Positions 1 to 11,199 of a stretch of DNA of 64,000 bases are shown here, piece by piece. Source of the stretch: Echinometra lucunter (taxonomy: Eukaryota > Echinodermata > Echinoidea > Camarodonta > Echinometridae); assembly GCA_029962745.1 (NCBI GenBank), contig CM057152.1, positions 27,856,672 through 27,920,671 on the forward strand, written 5' to 3'. Every line of letters begins with the position of its first letter. The stretch's first letter is position 1. The notes beneath the pieces were generated by a model. That model made no database searches. It was not told the DNA's origin and saw only the letters and a program-made list of their open reading frames with translations. Position numbers and translations under genes: made by a program.

Positions 1-2103
1 CTCGACCAAGCAGCTGTGATTGGTTTCCGTTCCTTTTTTCCCCTAAATGCACAATTTTAGGCAAGATATCAAATAAAAAATCTTACTTTTTAGGGGAGGG
101 GTCAACTACCCCCCCCCCCCCCCGAGATCCGGTATCCGCCCCTTTGTTAAACTCACTGACTATAAATGAAAATCAAACCTTAACGGAATTTTATACTGAA
201 TGCATGTATTCTTCATTTCATTTTTGTTAAAGGACTTGTGCTTCTACGTATTTAGCGTCCAGCGAGCATGTGCGAGTATCATTCTTTGCGCTGAAACCAC
301 ATGAAAACATTAATTATGAAGTACCTCATTCAAGAGTAAAAGATAAACAAAAAGGAAAAGTCATCGTTAGATTATTATGATTTGACAAATTTGGACACAT
401 ATTGAGCTTTGGTATCTAAATTCGCTGATGAAATTAATCATGTTTTCTTACTTAGAATATCTACATTCAGCTGACCTGAAACTAGAGGTTTTATGTATTT
501 GCTCTTCTTCTTCTTTTTTTTATATAGTCGTTTTGATCCTTCACTTCGTCTTCTAATGTAATCATCCAGGCTCACCCTTCCGAACATTATGCCATAATCT
601 TAAAGGTTCTCATGGGTGGGGGGGGGGGGGGGATTGCCCCATTGATGTATTTTTGTATACGCGTTTATACTACACCAACTTCCAAACTTCGAAATGTGGC
701 GGGTCATCACCTATCCCCCCCCCCCCCCACGCACACACACACAGCCCGCACGATACTGAAGCCCCTGTATCTACGCCACATACTACACTGCACGGGAACT
801 TTGTGAACGCCTCCTGTATTGTTTGTTGCAAATACACTACACAATCTAAAATTTTAAAAAGATGCTCGCGTGAGGGGGGGGGGGGGGAGGGGGCGGGGCG
901 TCTCAGTAACTATCTTAATAACTAATTTCATAATCTCGTTGATATTTGTTTTTGTTAGTTATATGTGTTGGGGAAAGGCTATATGAAGAATAATTTCAAA
1001 TGCTAATTTATTTTTATGAAATCTGGAAAAAAAAATTGAAAAAATATTATTGAGGGGGTGTGTGCCTTTAGTAATTTAAACAGCTACAATTCAAATAGAA
1101 CTGCGGCTATTGTTTGAAACTGACTGTGATGAGCTGATGATGAGGAGGAGAATTACATGACAACGAAGATGATCAGGAGAGAGCTGCAGTAAAAATCAAA
1201 GAAAATAAGCACGCTGATCTAGGATGGAAACGCGGATGGGAAAATGATGACTGCAGTGATAACTGGTAATGTATGTTTGTTTTGTGTGACTGTTGTTTTC
1301 AATTCTGAAACTAATACAACTGATATTGTATAAAACACATTTGTTAATAAGTTTTATTAGTAAGCCAAAGTTTCACCAATTGAAACATAGTTGTAATGGT
1401 CATATCATGTTTGATGTTTATTTTTGCACGCAAACGTTATGGAATCAAATGTTATCTGACAAACATGGACTGGATTAGTGTAATTTTTAATGAGTAAACT
1501 AAAGTTTTCTCCAAGATTTATGACTGAAAGATTTCTTTAGGCACTGTTAGGCTCTATAGAACAAAGAAAAAATAATAAGAACAAATACATAAAACCTCTA
1601 GGTTTCACGTCAGCTGAATGTAGATATTCTAAGTAAGAAAGCATGATTAATTTCATCAGCGAATTTAGATATCAAAGCTCAATATGTGTCCAAATTTGTC
1701 AAATCATAAGAATCTAACGATGACTTTTCCTTTTTGTTTATCTTCTACTCTTGAATGAGGTACTTTATTATTAATGTTTTCATGTGGTTTCAGCGCAAAG
1801 AATGATACTCGCACATGCTCGCTGGACGCTAAATACGTAGAAGCACAAGTCCTTTAACAAAAATGAAATTAAGAATACATGCATTCAGTATAAAATTCCG
1901 TTAAGGTTTTGTTTTCATTTATAGTCAGTGAGTTTAACAAAGGGGCGGATACCGGATCTCGGGGGGGGGGGGGGGAGGGGTCGACCGCTCCCCTAAAAAG
2001 TAAGATTTTTATATGATATCTTGCCTGAAAATTATTGTGCATTTAGATAAAAAAAAATAATAAAAAAAGGAACGGGACCCAATCACGGCTGCTGATCGAG
2101 CGA
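1..2103. mobile_element. Foldback-type element with ~0.5 kb terminal inverted repeats
   Basis: The first ~520 bases reappear as a close reverse complement at about 1562-2103. Landmarks shared by the arms are a GATCCGGTATCCGCCCC block, a CATTCAGCTGA block, and a C tract (left, 110-123) matched by a G tract (right, 1962-1975). The arms enclose about 1 kb with further G/C tracts (around 617-632, 715-729, 877-888) and no transposase-like ORF. Long inverted arms around an unrelated core are typical of foldback or non-autonomous DNA transposons; sea urchins are known to carry such elements (TU family), but membership is not shown here. The left end may lie before base 1, so no target duplication can be read. 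Arm divergence looks modest, suggesting a fairly recent insertion. Confidence 0.8.
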
Positions 2104-2650
2104 AGTGACTTTTAATCTTAAGCTTGATTGTGGCCCATCTCCCCCTTTTCCTGAAGACTACGACTAGATACACCATTCTCTACTTTTGTAGCTTCCTACT
2201 TAGGTTCCTCACTTTCCTTTCTTCATTTTATTCCTTTCTTTTCTCTCTTCTCATGATCAGATTTGGTTCCGATGGGAGTGAGCCGCTGAAGCCGTCAAAC
2301 GCAACACCCTTGGGCGGAAAAGCATACCCATACTAGAGTTTTTATTTTCTTGAATGTGTACTTTGTCACAAAAATGGGAGCAAAAGGGTTGATATTTTTC
2401 AAAAAAGTTAGCAATTAGAGCGACAAATTACCGTACACCTTATTAAACGAATAACAACCCTCTACCCCTCGCCCATCCCCGTTTGTCATCCCCGAGGAGC
2501 TGTTCTCCTCCGGGAGAGTTGTAATAAAAACAAAAAATACTGGATTAATTACTTAAGTTTGATTTATAAAAAGGAAAGATTTATTTTACAGTTCCTCACG
2601 AGCACGGCGTTGTCATATAAAAGCAAAATTTCATGCGTAATTTTGTCCCT
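2104..2650. other. Unannotated spacer
   Basis: Pyrimidine-rich low-complexity sequence around 2200-2255 and otherwise AT-rich DNA. I see no gene or recognisable repeat. Confidence 0.5.
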
Positions 2651-2990
2651 AAAGGGGGGGGGGGGAGATGTCCTCTGGGGGAGTTGTGTGATGGGAGTCA
2701 TCCCCCGGGGAGTTGTGCCCCAGGGGAGTTGTCCTCCTGGGGAGTTTTCCTCGGAGGAGTTGTCCTCCGGGGGAGCTGTCCTCCGGGGGAGTTGTCCTCC
2801 AGGGAAGTTGTCCTCGGGGGAGTTGTCCTCCGGGGGATCTTGTCCTGCGGGGGAGTTGTCCTCCGGGGGAGATGTCCTCCGGGGACCCGTCCTGCGGGGG
2901 AGTTGTCCTCCGGGGGAGCTGTCCTCCGTGGGATTTGTCAGGTGGGAGTCGTCCCCGGGGGAGTTGTCCTCTGGGGGAGTTGTCCTGATA
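2651..2990. repeat. 16-bp G-rich minisatellite (about 20 units)
   Basis: Degenerate head-to-tail units close to GAGTTGTCCTCCGGGG recur every 16 bases. Because 16 is not a multiple of 3, the translation cycles through all three frames with a 16-residue period, and long open frames appear on both strands (about 2559-3008 plus, 2564-2998 minus). These are by-products of a stop-poor repeat, not genes. The + strand carries a GGGG or GGGGG run in nearly every unit, so quadruplex formation is possible. It stands out sharply in GC content from the surrounding AT-rich DNA. Confidence 0.9.
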
Positions 2991-3112
2991 CGGCTCATAA
3001 TATACTGATCTATACTTCATACCGACTCTGGCAGAGCCCTGGACTCTCTGGACTCTGGTTCACAAGAACGCCCTCTGATGAAAGCAAACTACCTTTCCCT
3101 GAAACAGCGATG

Positions 3113-3140
3113 ACCCCCCCCCCCCCCCCCCCCCCCCCCC
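3113..3140. repeat. Poly-C tract (about 28 bases)
   Basis: An uninterrupted C homopolymer, the longest of many G or C tracts in the window. Tract length in an assembly may be inaccurate. Confidence 0.9.
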
Positions 3141-3284
3141 CATGAAGTGTTGAGTGTTGTGTGTGGAGTGTAAAGGAACTTTGAAAATGTTCAATTTACA
3201 AACAGTGGATATATAAAAATCATTTCAATTTCAAAATTTATTGATTTGAATCCAAACATTCAGGATCATTCTCAATTTACAAAA

Positions 3285-3632
3285 CATAGCGGAACATAAC
3301 AGAAACGGAACATAGAACAAAAACAAAGAAACAAAACAGAAAATGAGCATGCAAAATTACCATTCGAAGAATAACATTGAAAAAAAAAAGAACGGCCCCA
3401 GGCCAATTCAGAATGTAATACAACGGTTTTCGAAATATATAACAGTAAAAAAAAAAAAAAAAAAAGCAAAACAAAACAACAAAAAAAAAAAAGGAACATA
3501 TAAAACAAAGACAAAGTAACGAAAACGAAAATGAGCACGCATGTCACAATTGCCATTAAAAGAATAACATTAGAAAAGAACAGCCCAAGCCAATTCAGCA
3601 CAACAGTTTTTCGAAATATATAACATAACAAC
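3285..3632. repeat. A-rich tandem duplication, two diverged units
   Basis: Two related units, about 3285-3455 and 3490-3632. Each contains in order a GGAACATA block, AAAATGAGCA, AGAATAACATT, a CCAATTCAG block and TTTTCGAAATATATAACA. Poly-A stretches separate them. The minus-strand ORFs here are low-complexity Phe/Leu products of poly-A DNA and are not genes. Confidence 0.7.
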
Positions 3633-3876
3633 CAAAACAATAGCAATAATTATGTTTAAACAGTGTAAACTCTTATGATAATACATGTACTGTCTTCATA
3701 TTACTCGGAAATATTACTCCTTTTATTTCAATATAACCTCATTTTGAAGAAGAAGAAAAAAATAAAAGAATGAAAAGAAAATCGAACAAACAAATCGATA
3801 ACAATATAATCACATTTCGTCTTGAAATAACAAGTTAATAATGTCATGTAGATATCTTATTATAAACAGGGAGAGC

Positions 3877-3878
<2 letters not shown>

Positions 3879-3932
<54 letters not shown>
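3879..3932. repeat. (GA)n microsatellite
   Basis: About 27 uninterrupted GA units, followed by imperfect GA-rich sequence to about 3950. Confidence 0.95.
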
Positions 3933-3933
<1 letters not shown>

Positions 3934-3949
3934 TGAGAGCAAGAGAGAG

Positions 3950-6180
3950 ACATATAAAGTTATGAAAACAAACATATCAAACATAATTATCATGACAGCA
4001 AATTTTGCCCTGTGGATTTGTATCATTTGTTACTTTAAAGCGTGTCTAAACGTTTGTCGTACATTAATTTTGGCTATACCTTGCGGATTATCATTGTGTT
4101 TATGTCAGATTCATTATTTGACAGTATTAGTTTAAATCAAAATAAACAATTAAAATTACACAGAAATAACAACATCCGAAAAGTACACATCGTATGGCGA
4201 CTTCACATAATCTGGATTTGACTGCATAATGCATATACATTCCAAAAATAAATGGCTAAGCTGATTGTCTTACAAGAAAAATAAAAGAGGAAGAGGTGAG
4301 GGGATATAGGCCCCTGTTTCGTTTTATTAATCGGCTTAAAAGCATGGATTTATAAGATTTTTTTAATTAAAAGATAACATTACAACTGTGAGAGAAATAA
4401 GGAGAGTGTCTGCGGTAGACATAAAATAATTGTTTTATTTCTGCGGTGTTATTCTATCAGTCTGTCAGGTCATGAATCTATTATTCAATTAAAAATGAAA
4501 AATGAGAAAAAATATATATTATATAAACGTCATGCATGGTACCGGCCTATCCTCTCCTTTCAGTATTTTTGCCAAATGCCATTATTATGTCATTCTTTTC
4601 TTTATTACGTCCTGTATATTATTTCTCATTAATTCTTTCTCAAGTTGATTTCCGATGCTGATCTCCCTTGTCCCATTTTTGCTTACATGCTTATTTAGTT
4701 TCTGTTTTGCTGTTTTAAAGACTATACTTAGTGGGAAAACATAAATTGAAATTTAAATTGATATTGCCCTAATTTGTTTACGTTTTATAATTTTTCATAC
4801 AAGTTTGCATATAACAGACTGGTGAGAATCAAGAATTATAGTTCGTTTTGGGGTTTATCTCTATTACCTGAAAAATTGATAAATTAAAAGAAAACATATT
4901 AAAGATATTTACAGTCAAACCTGCTATAGGCTGCATGTACAGAACGACCACCTGCCTTCAAAGACCATAATGTTTGTTTCACCCTTTCATTTATTTGCTC
5001 TCATCCGTTCTCCCCTTCCTCCCTTCCTCTATTTCCTCTACCTACTCTTCCTCCTCCTCCCCCTTTATATATATATATATATATATTTTAACTTTTCTTC
5101 TCCCTCTTCTTCTTCTGCCAAATGTATAGATGTACACTTTTTTCACTTTTCTTTTTTGTGTTCTAAACAGAAAATTGGACAGCTATTTTTTTTTGTGTGT
5201 GACCATTTTGTTTCAGGATGCAATCATCTTTGTATACAAGGTGTGCTTCGCCCTAAAATTTGGTTGCAACCATTGAATAGGAAGACGTGATTAAATATAC
5301 TTCCATTTGTATATATATTTTTACAAAATTCCAAACTTTTATTCAAGAAAACTGATCAACGTGATATGGGGCGCTTTTTATAATGCTAATATACAATTTA
5401 AAAAAATATATAACCCCACCACGATACAAAGAACATTATTTTTCTGAATGGAAAACGTCAGCTGACATGGCTCTCCAAAACTGAGTTGATCAATGCTGTT
5501 GCTATACACCCACAGAACTAGAACACAGGCATCTTTTTAGTCAGAATGGAAAAAGTGGTCTAGCGCCCTCTCCATAATCTTGATCTCCACAACGAAACAC
5601 TTTGAAAATGACTTCCACATAATCATGAAATTATTATCTCCCTCCCCATCACTTTGTATTTTGACATGGAGAAAACTCACAATAACCCTATATTCACAAT
5701 TAAGATTAAATTTATACGTTATAGCTCCATAGCTCCATATAATAAGTGGATAAAATCATTTTAACATTGACCATTAGAGATAAATTTCAAAATTTCAAAT
5801 CAAGAAGAAAAAAAAGTATAAATTCGACAGATTCGACTCTCCATACTATAGATAATTAGGTATATAAAGAAAGCTCGAAAAAATACAGTTGTGATCTTAT
5901 AGCATCAGTAATATTAAAAGAGACTGATGAAAGTTTGACAACAGTGGAATAAATAGACTACACTGTATATATTATCTAAATCAGATTTTGAATCTGCATG
6001 TGTGCACACACGAACAGCTCAACTCAGGAATTTTAAAGTCCAGTGAAGTGTCTTATTTTATTAAAAGCTTCAGTTATGTGTTTATTTCCCATAAATTTTC
6101 TAACAATTGATAATTTTCTGAATAATTTGCATTACGGTTTTTAAAATCTCTTTGTAGGGAACATTATAATTCATGTATGG
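3950..6180. other. Non-coding AT-rich stretch
   Basis: No gene recognised. A pyrimidine-rich segment with a short (TA)n run lies around 5030-5090. A short fragment at 4912-4967 (CAGTCAAACCTGCTATAG ... GACCACCTGCC) is, in reverse complement, like the segment at about 59983-60113, so it is probably a dispersed repeat remnant. Confidence 0.5.
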
Positions 6181-6226
6181 CTAAACAAATCCCCCCCCCC
6201 CCCCACAACCATGCAAACCCATGGTA

Positions 6227-6299
6227 TTTGACGAAATAACCATCAAAACCTTGAAAAGTACCATGCAAGTATACCATATTTGATGGTAATTTCGTCAAA
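6227..6299. repeat. 21-bp inverted repeat, probable short MITE
   Basis: The left arm TTTGACGAAATAACCATCAAA (6227-6247) matches the reverse complement of 6279-6299 with one mismatch. CCATGG motifs sit just outside both arms (about 6219 and 6314), so the whole element may span roughly 6208-6325. No target duplication is resolved. Confidence 0.65.
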
Positions 6300-6329
6300 T
6301 TACTATCGGGGTACCATGGTGCTTTTTAA

Positions 6330-9300
6330 CAAGAGGCGCGCGCCCCCTACTTTGTTCTTGTTCAAGAACTTTCAGTTTTAACTTCTGTTGTTTTCATTTT
6401 AGATCAAAGATCATAAATGAACGGAATGTAGGCGTATTAAGGCCGGTAAAATTCCATATCTTTATATAATTTTTTTCCGCGGGCAAATAAAAAATGGCAA
6501 AATGTATATTATATTCAAACAATAGCCACTCCAGGTATGTATAAACAGAATGGTGATTCTTGAGAGCCTTGTAAGGAGAATCCGAATTAGACCAATGTTA
6601 GCTGTAGCTCAGATGATATTAAATATCACTTATCTATTCCAAGACAGAAACAAATTATCCAAGGTCTATCTAACTAACAAAACATAAGAATCTTTTGAGC
6701 ACACGATGTACGTGTTTAAAAACCATCTTTAATCTGATCGTTAATAACTCAAAGTTAAAACTCGTAAAAGACTGAGGTTTCCACTTTGTAAAGTTGAAGG
6801 ATGTCAAATTTATTTGGACTAGGCTTTATGAATTTTTCTTCATTGATATTCGTAACCATGCTCTGAATATTTTGCTACATTTCAGGCTGTGAAGAATTCA
6901 GTAATAAATTCAGAGCCCGACAACTGCAATAGTCCATTATTGCAGCTGAAATTCCACTATATCAACCTATGGTATCAACACAGAGTCATGAATCATTAGT
7001 AACATTGGAGAGCAAAAGGTTGGCAGAAATGACAAGTGCGGTGCAATGTGGTATTGTTGTGTTTGAATTACACACACAGATTTTAGGGCCTCATTTTTTT
7101 CTTTAAAATCTAATTAAATATTCAGAGCATTCTTTTGTAAATCTTAATCAAGAAAACTTCACAAAAAATAGGCAAAATAAATTTGACATCCTTCAACTTA
7201 AAAATTGAAAATTATGCCTCGTCTATCAACCACTCGAAATTGTAAGCGCCACCCCAGAAAAATTCTTGCTACCCTACACAATGCGTCATGTGAGCAAAAT
7301 TTCAAAATGATAAAATAGTTGGGTCAAAAAAACACATAAGGCAATACCTAAGTGAGCAATCTCAGCTATCATCCCCCTGCCTTCCCCAAAAGTCATTCGG
7401 GTGCCCCCTAAAAATTGCAAGCCCCCAGCACCCCGGTACCCCCTACTGAAATAATCCTATCTGCGCCATTGGATCCATAGTGTCAACTTCTTTTATTTTT
7501 TATTTTAATTTTGTACACCTAGCATATTGATGATGGTAATCATGTGGAGCACACGATCTATCAAATGGCCATGGAAAATTAGATGATTAACACTAGCTAC
7601 TCGGTATATAATATTTCTGAAGTTCAAGTTTGGGAGAGCATATTTTAGTGTTCAAAATTTATTAGATCGAATGAATAAAAATAAGGAAAAGAGAAGAAAA
7701 TTAAGAATATAGTGTTCATCCTAACATTCAAAGTTTGTGTATATGAATGTCTGAAATGACTTGTTAACTGTAAAAAGTTGGAAGCATGCTGCTTAAAAGA
7801 TGTGAGTCTATTTAGTTTAAGCTTAGTTCTATATTCATGAAACGAAACAATCAAAGCCACAAGCAATGCAAAAAAAAAAAAAAATAATAAAATAAAATCT
7901 ATAACTTAGACTATGTTGCTTGAAACAAAAGATGGCGCTCTGCAAAACGGGTTTGATCGATCAATAAGTTTTGTGCATAAATCACGTATCGATAATCTGT
8001 TGCTCCGATCCCCAGTTTACTTCCGGTATTTTTGAGATGACGCTGACGACCCAACCGTTCTAATCTGGCATACTTATCCAAAGGTAATGATTATTAAGTT
8101 AACTGAAGATTATTTTAACAGTAGCCTAGAAGTTCAGAAAATGAATTATAATCAAGACAGCATTGCCAGCATGTGTGTAGTGAAAGATTATGGTGTTTGT
8201 GTCCGTGAATGAGCCTGGAAATGTGTGTGACACTGACGAGACTCGAGACTTGAGTCTCTGAGACGAATGTGATGCCCTTCGCGCGGTCGTGAGGGTATGT
8301 TGTTGTGTTGCGTGCGGGCGGCTGTGCCTGGTGTTGGTGAACAGCGAAACGATGTTAATGTTTCTGCAGACATTATGATGGTAATCCTTAATAACTCATG
8401 AAAAGAAATATATATCCATACTTATTAACCCATGCCCAAACAGACATCATTAAGCAGTCTTCCTTCTGACGTATCAATCAGGAAAAAAACTCTCCAAATT
8501 CCAGGATAAATTCTTCTTTAACGTTAGTCGTTACAACTGTGAAGCCTGAAGGCGTGATAGACTGGAACAAATTGTCTGAAAGTAGCAAGTTAGATCTAGT
8601 GAATTCTTCATCCCTGGACTAAAGTCTACTCATTAAAAAACAAGTTAAAATCTGATTAGTAAATGAACGACGTGCCACTCTACACATCGCGTACTTTATG
8701 TTAGCGAGGTGTGTCAGGATTCGACATGCTGCTGACAGAACAGTTTATAAATCCAGACAAAATATATGATGAGGTGCCTCTGCAAGGTCAATGACAAGGA
8801 CAAGGTGTTGTTAGTTTTGTGGCGATTTTCCATCGGTGGATTGGATGGGAAATTCAATGAGCAGCTAGCAGGACAAGCCCTGCTGGCAAACCCCGAGAAT
8901 AGGGGCCGGCCAGTGCGCAGATCAGCCAAAACTCGAGATATGTGACGAGTCAATCAAGCTCAAAATTACTTTCAGATATTAATCAGGTAATTATGTTCTG
9001 ATATAGGATGGGGGGTTCGGTGTCCGGACAGTTAACAAAATTGAAGCCTTCTTTTTGTCTTTGGATTGAACGAAAACTATGCATTGATTAATGCTAATCA
9101 TGATCAATATTTGGGTTCTCTATAATATGATCTAATATTTGTGCTATAATATTTAAGAGATTTTGATCGTGTTTTTTTTTAATGGCTGTTGAAAATCGCC
9201 TGTCCGGATACACAACCTGTCGGGACACTCAACAACTGGGTATATTACATTGTCCTCTTGACTTCCAGATTTTTGGTTATTTGATGAAAATCATTTTGAT

Positions 9301-9850
9301 TTTGGCCAGATATGTTGTCAAACTCACAAATGTTTCACCGCTGAATCTTGTGCAGATCGTCCCTGCTGCTGCTGCGGCTGGGCTGCATTTGCTTGCGCAC
9401 AAATGTATACAGCGCGCACAGTGTGGCCCCTGTTTTCCGGGTTTGCTGCCCTGTTAGTTGCTCCTTTAAATCCATTCATGGCATCACATGAATTATTTAA
9501 AATGCAATTTGATCAACTTTTCTTCTTCAAATTAGCAGCACCAGTATTTTTCTTTTATTGCTGCATTAAAATTTAAAAAAATATATAAAATTACCATTTA
9601 TCTACATGTACATAATTCTGCAATGAATACAATTGATGGAAAGTTTGTTGAAAGTTGAAAATGCTAGTTTGCTTTGAAGAGCACTGATTTTGAACTATTC
9701 ATCACTTTGCCAATTTAAGGATTTTAGTGTTTTTTTTTTTTCTTTAAAATTTTTTTCAGCATCAAACAATAAAAACTGATGCAACCAAAATGGGCACAGT
9801 ACATGTATGTGTAGAATTTTTGTGCTAGTTCTGTTCATGTATTTTATTGT
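6330..9850. other. Non-coding region, mostly without recognised features
   Basis: No supported gene. ORFs are short and most lack an ATG. A more GC-rich, CpG-containing stretch lies at about 7930-8380 and is noted separately as a weak promoter candidate. Confidence 0.4.
7930..8083 (+). promoter_or_regulatory. Weak candidate TATA-less promoter and first exon
   Basis: The stretch contains GATGGCGCT (about 7931), an ETS-like ACTTCCGGT (8019-8027) and, after about 55 bases, a donor-like AAAG|GTAATG with GT at 8084-8085. CpG content stays raised to about 8380. This combination resembles a TATA-less animal promoter followed by a short non-coding exon. It could serve the downstream SIPA1L-like gene through a long 5' UTR intron, another gene, or nothing. 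It is inference from motifs only; CAGE or RNA-seq would decide. Confidence 0.15.
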
Positions 9851-9851
9851 C

Positions 9852-10925
9852 TTGCCTGCGTAGCGGAGCGAGACATAGGTATCACTATTTCCGGTGTCGG
9901 CGTCGTCGGCGTCGGCGTCGTCGGCGTCGTCGTCAACAATTGTGTTGTACACCCAATAACTTTCTATAGCTTTAAGGTGGGATCACCAAATTCATACCAG
10001 AGGTCCATCTCTTGAAGGCGCAGGTCAAGTTCGAATATGAGTCGAATTTGAATAAGGTCAAAGGTCAAAGGTCAATGAACTTTCCATGACTGGCACTGTG
10101 CTATATTGTACACACAATAACTTTTTATACCTTCGAGGTAGGATTGCCAAATTCATACAAGAGGTCCATCTCTTGAAGGTGCAGGTCAAGTTCGAATGTG
10201 AGTTGAATTTGATTAAGGTCAAAGGTCAAAGGTCAATGAACTTTCCATGACTGGCACTGTGCTGTGTTGTACACACAATAACTTTCTATAGCTTCGAGGT
10301 GGGATCACCAAATTTATACCAGAGGTACATCTCTTGAAGGCACGGGTCAAGTTTGAGTATGAGTTGAATTTGAATAAGGTCAGAGGTCAAAGGTCAATGA
10401 ACTTTCCATGACTGGCACTGTGCTATGTTGTACACACAATAACTTTCTATACCTTCGAGGTAGGATTGCCAAATTCATATGAGAGGTCCATCTCTTGAAG
10501 GTGCAGGTCAAGTTCGAATGTGAGTTGAATTTGATTAAGGTCAAAGGTCAAAGGTCAATGAACTTTTCATAACTGGCACTGTGCTATGTTGTACACCTAA
10601 TAACTTTCTATAGCTTTGACGTGGAATCACCAAATTCATACCAGAGGTCCATCTCTTGAAGGTGCAGGTCAAGTTTGAATGTGAATTGAATTTGATTAAG
10701 GTTAAAGGTCAATGAACTTTCCATGACTGGCACTGTGCTATGATTTACACCACTTTGTTCCTGTAATGACATGAACTTTATAATTTGATACTTTTAACAC
10801 TAACATTTTACTTCAGTTCAACAGAGTTCATTCTACAGTTTACTGTATAATAGCAGTGAACTCACTACTCTCTATACCTGAACCAGATTTTGTATTTTAC
10901 TTGTTACTGTTTTTCATATATTTGT

Positions 10926-10977
<52 letters not shown>

Positions 10978-11190
10978 TTTATCCATAACCAAGCCTATGT
11001 AATGATAATTTGTGAACTGTGTTATCTGATTTCCTAGGGATAAAGTAGGCCTATACCATTATTGCATATGTAAACTGTCAGAACCACAATTCACCCCCTA
11101 AACTGCTGACAGCCTCAGAAGTCATATAGCATAGTTTTGACATGCAGTCTCTTCATGACTGCAATATGCAGGCGAGACAACGCTTGGCGT
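9852..11190. repeat. Composite repeat containing a ~161-bp tandem array
   Basis: The block opens with GCGTAGCGGAGCGAGACATA (9860-9879) and a (GGCGTCGTC)-like GC-rich tract at about 9898-9935. Five units of about 161 bases follow (starts near 9944, 10106, 10267, 10427, 10588), each beginning TGTACACACAATAAC and ending CATGACTGGCACTGTGCTA. A sentence-like end motif GCAGGCGAGACAACGC at about 11169 mirrors the opening CGAGACA wording, suggesting the dispersed element runs to about 11190. No protein frame is conserved between units. It looks like a dispersed repeat with an internal tandem core. Confidence 0.8.
10922..10976. repeat. (TTTA)n microsatellite
   Basis: About 13 TTTA units. Confidence 0.95.
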
Positions 11191-11199
11191 TTGCCTTGT

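Noticed and set aside
2559..3145. Overlapping Gly/Pro/Ser-rich ORFs on both strands
   Set aside because: They are read-through of the 16-bp minisatellite and change content with frame; no sign of a gene.
3272..3646. Phe/Leu-rich minus-strand ORFs resembling membrane proteins
   Set aside because: They translate a poly-A-rich tandem duplication; hydrophobicity comes from poly-T codons.
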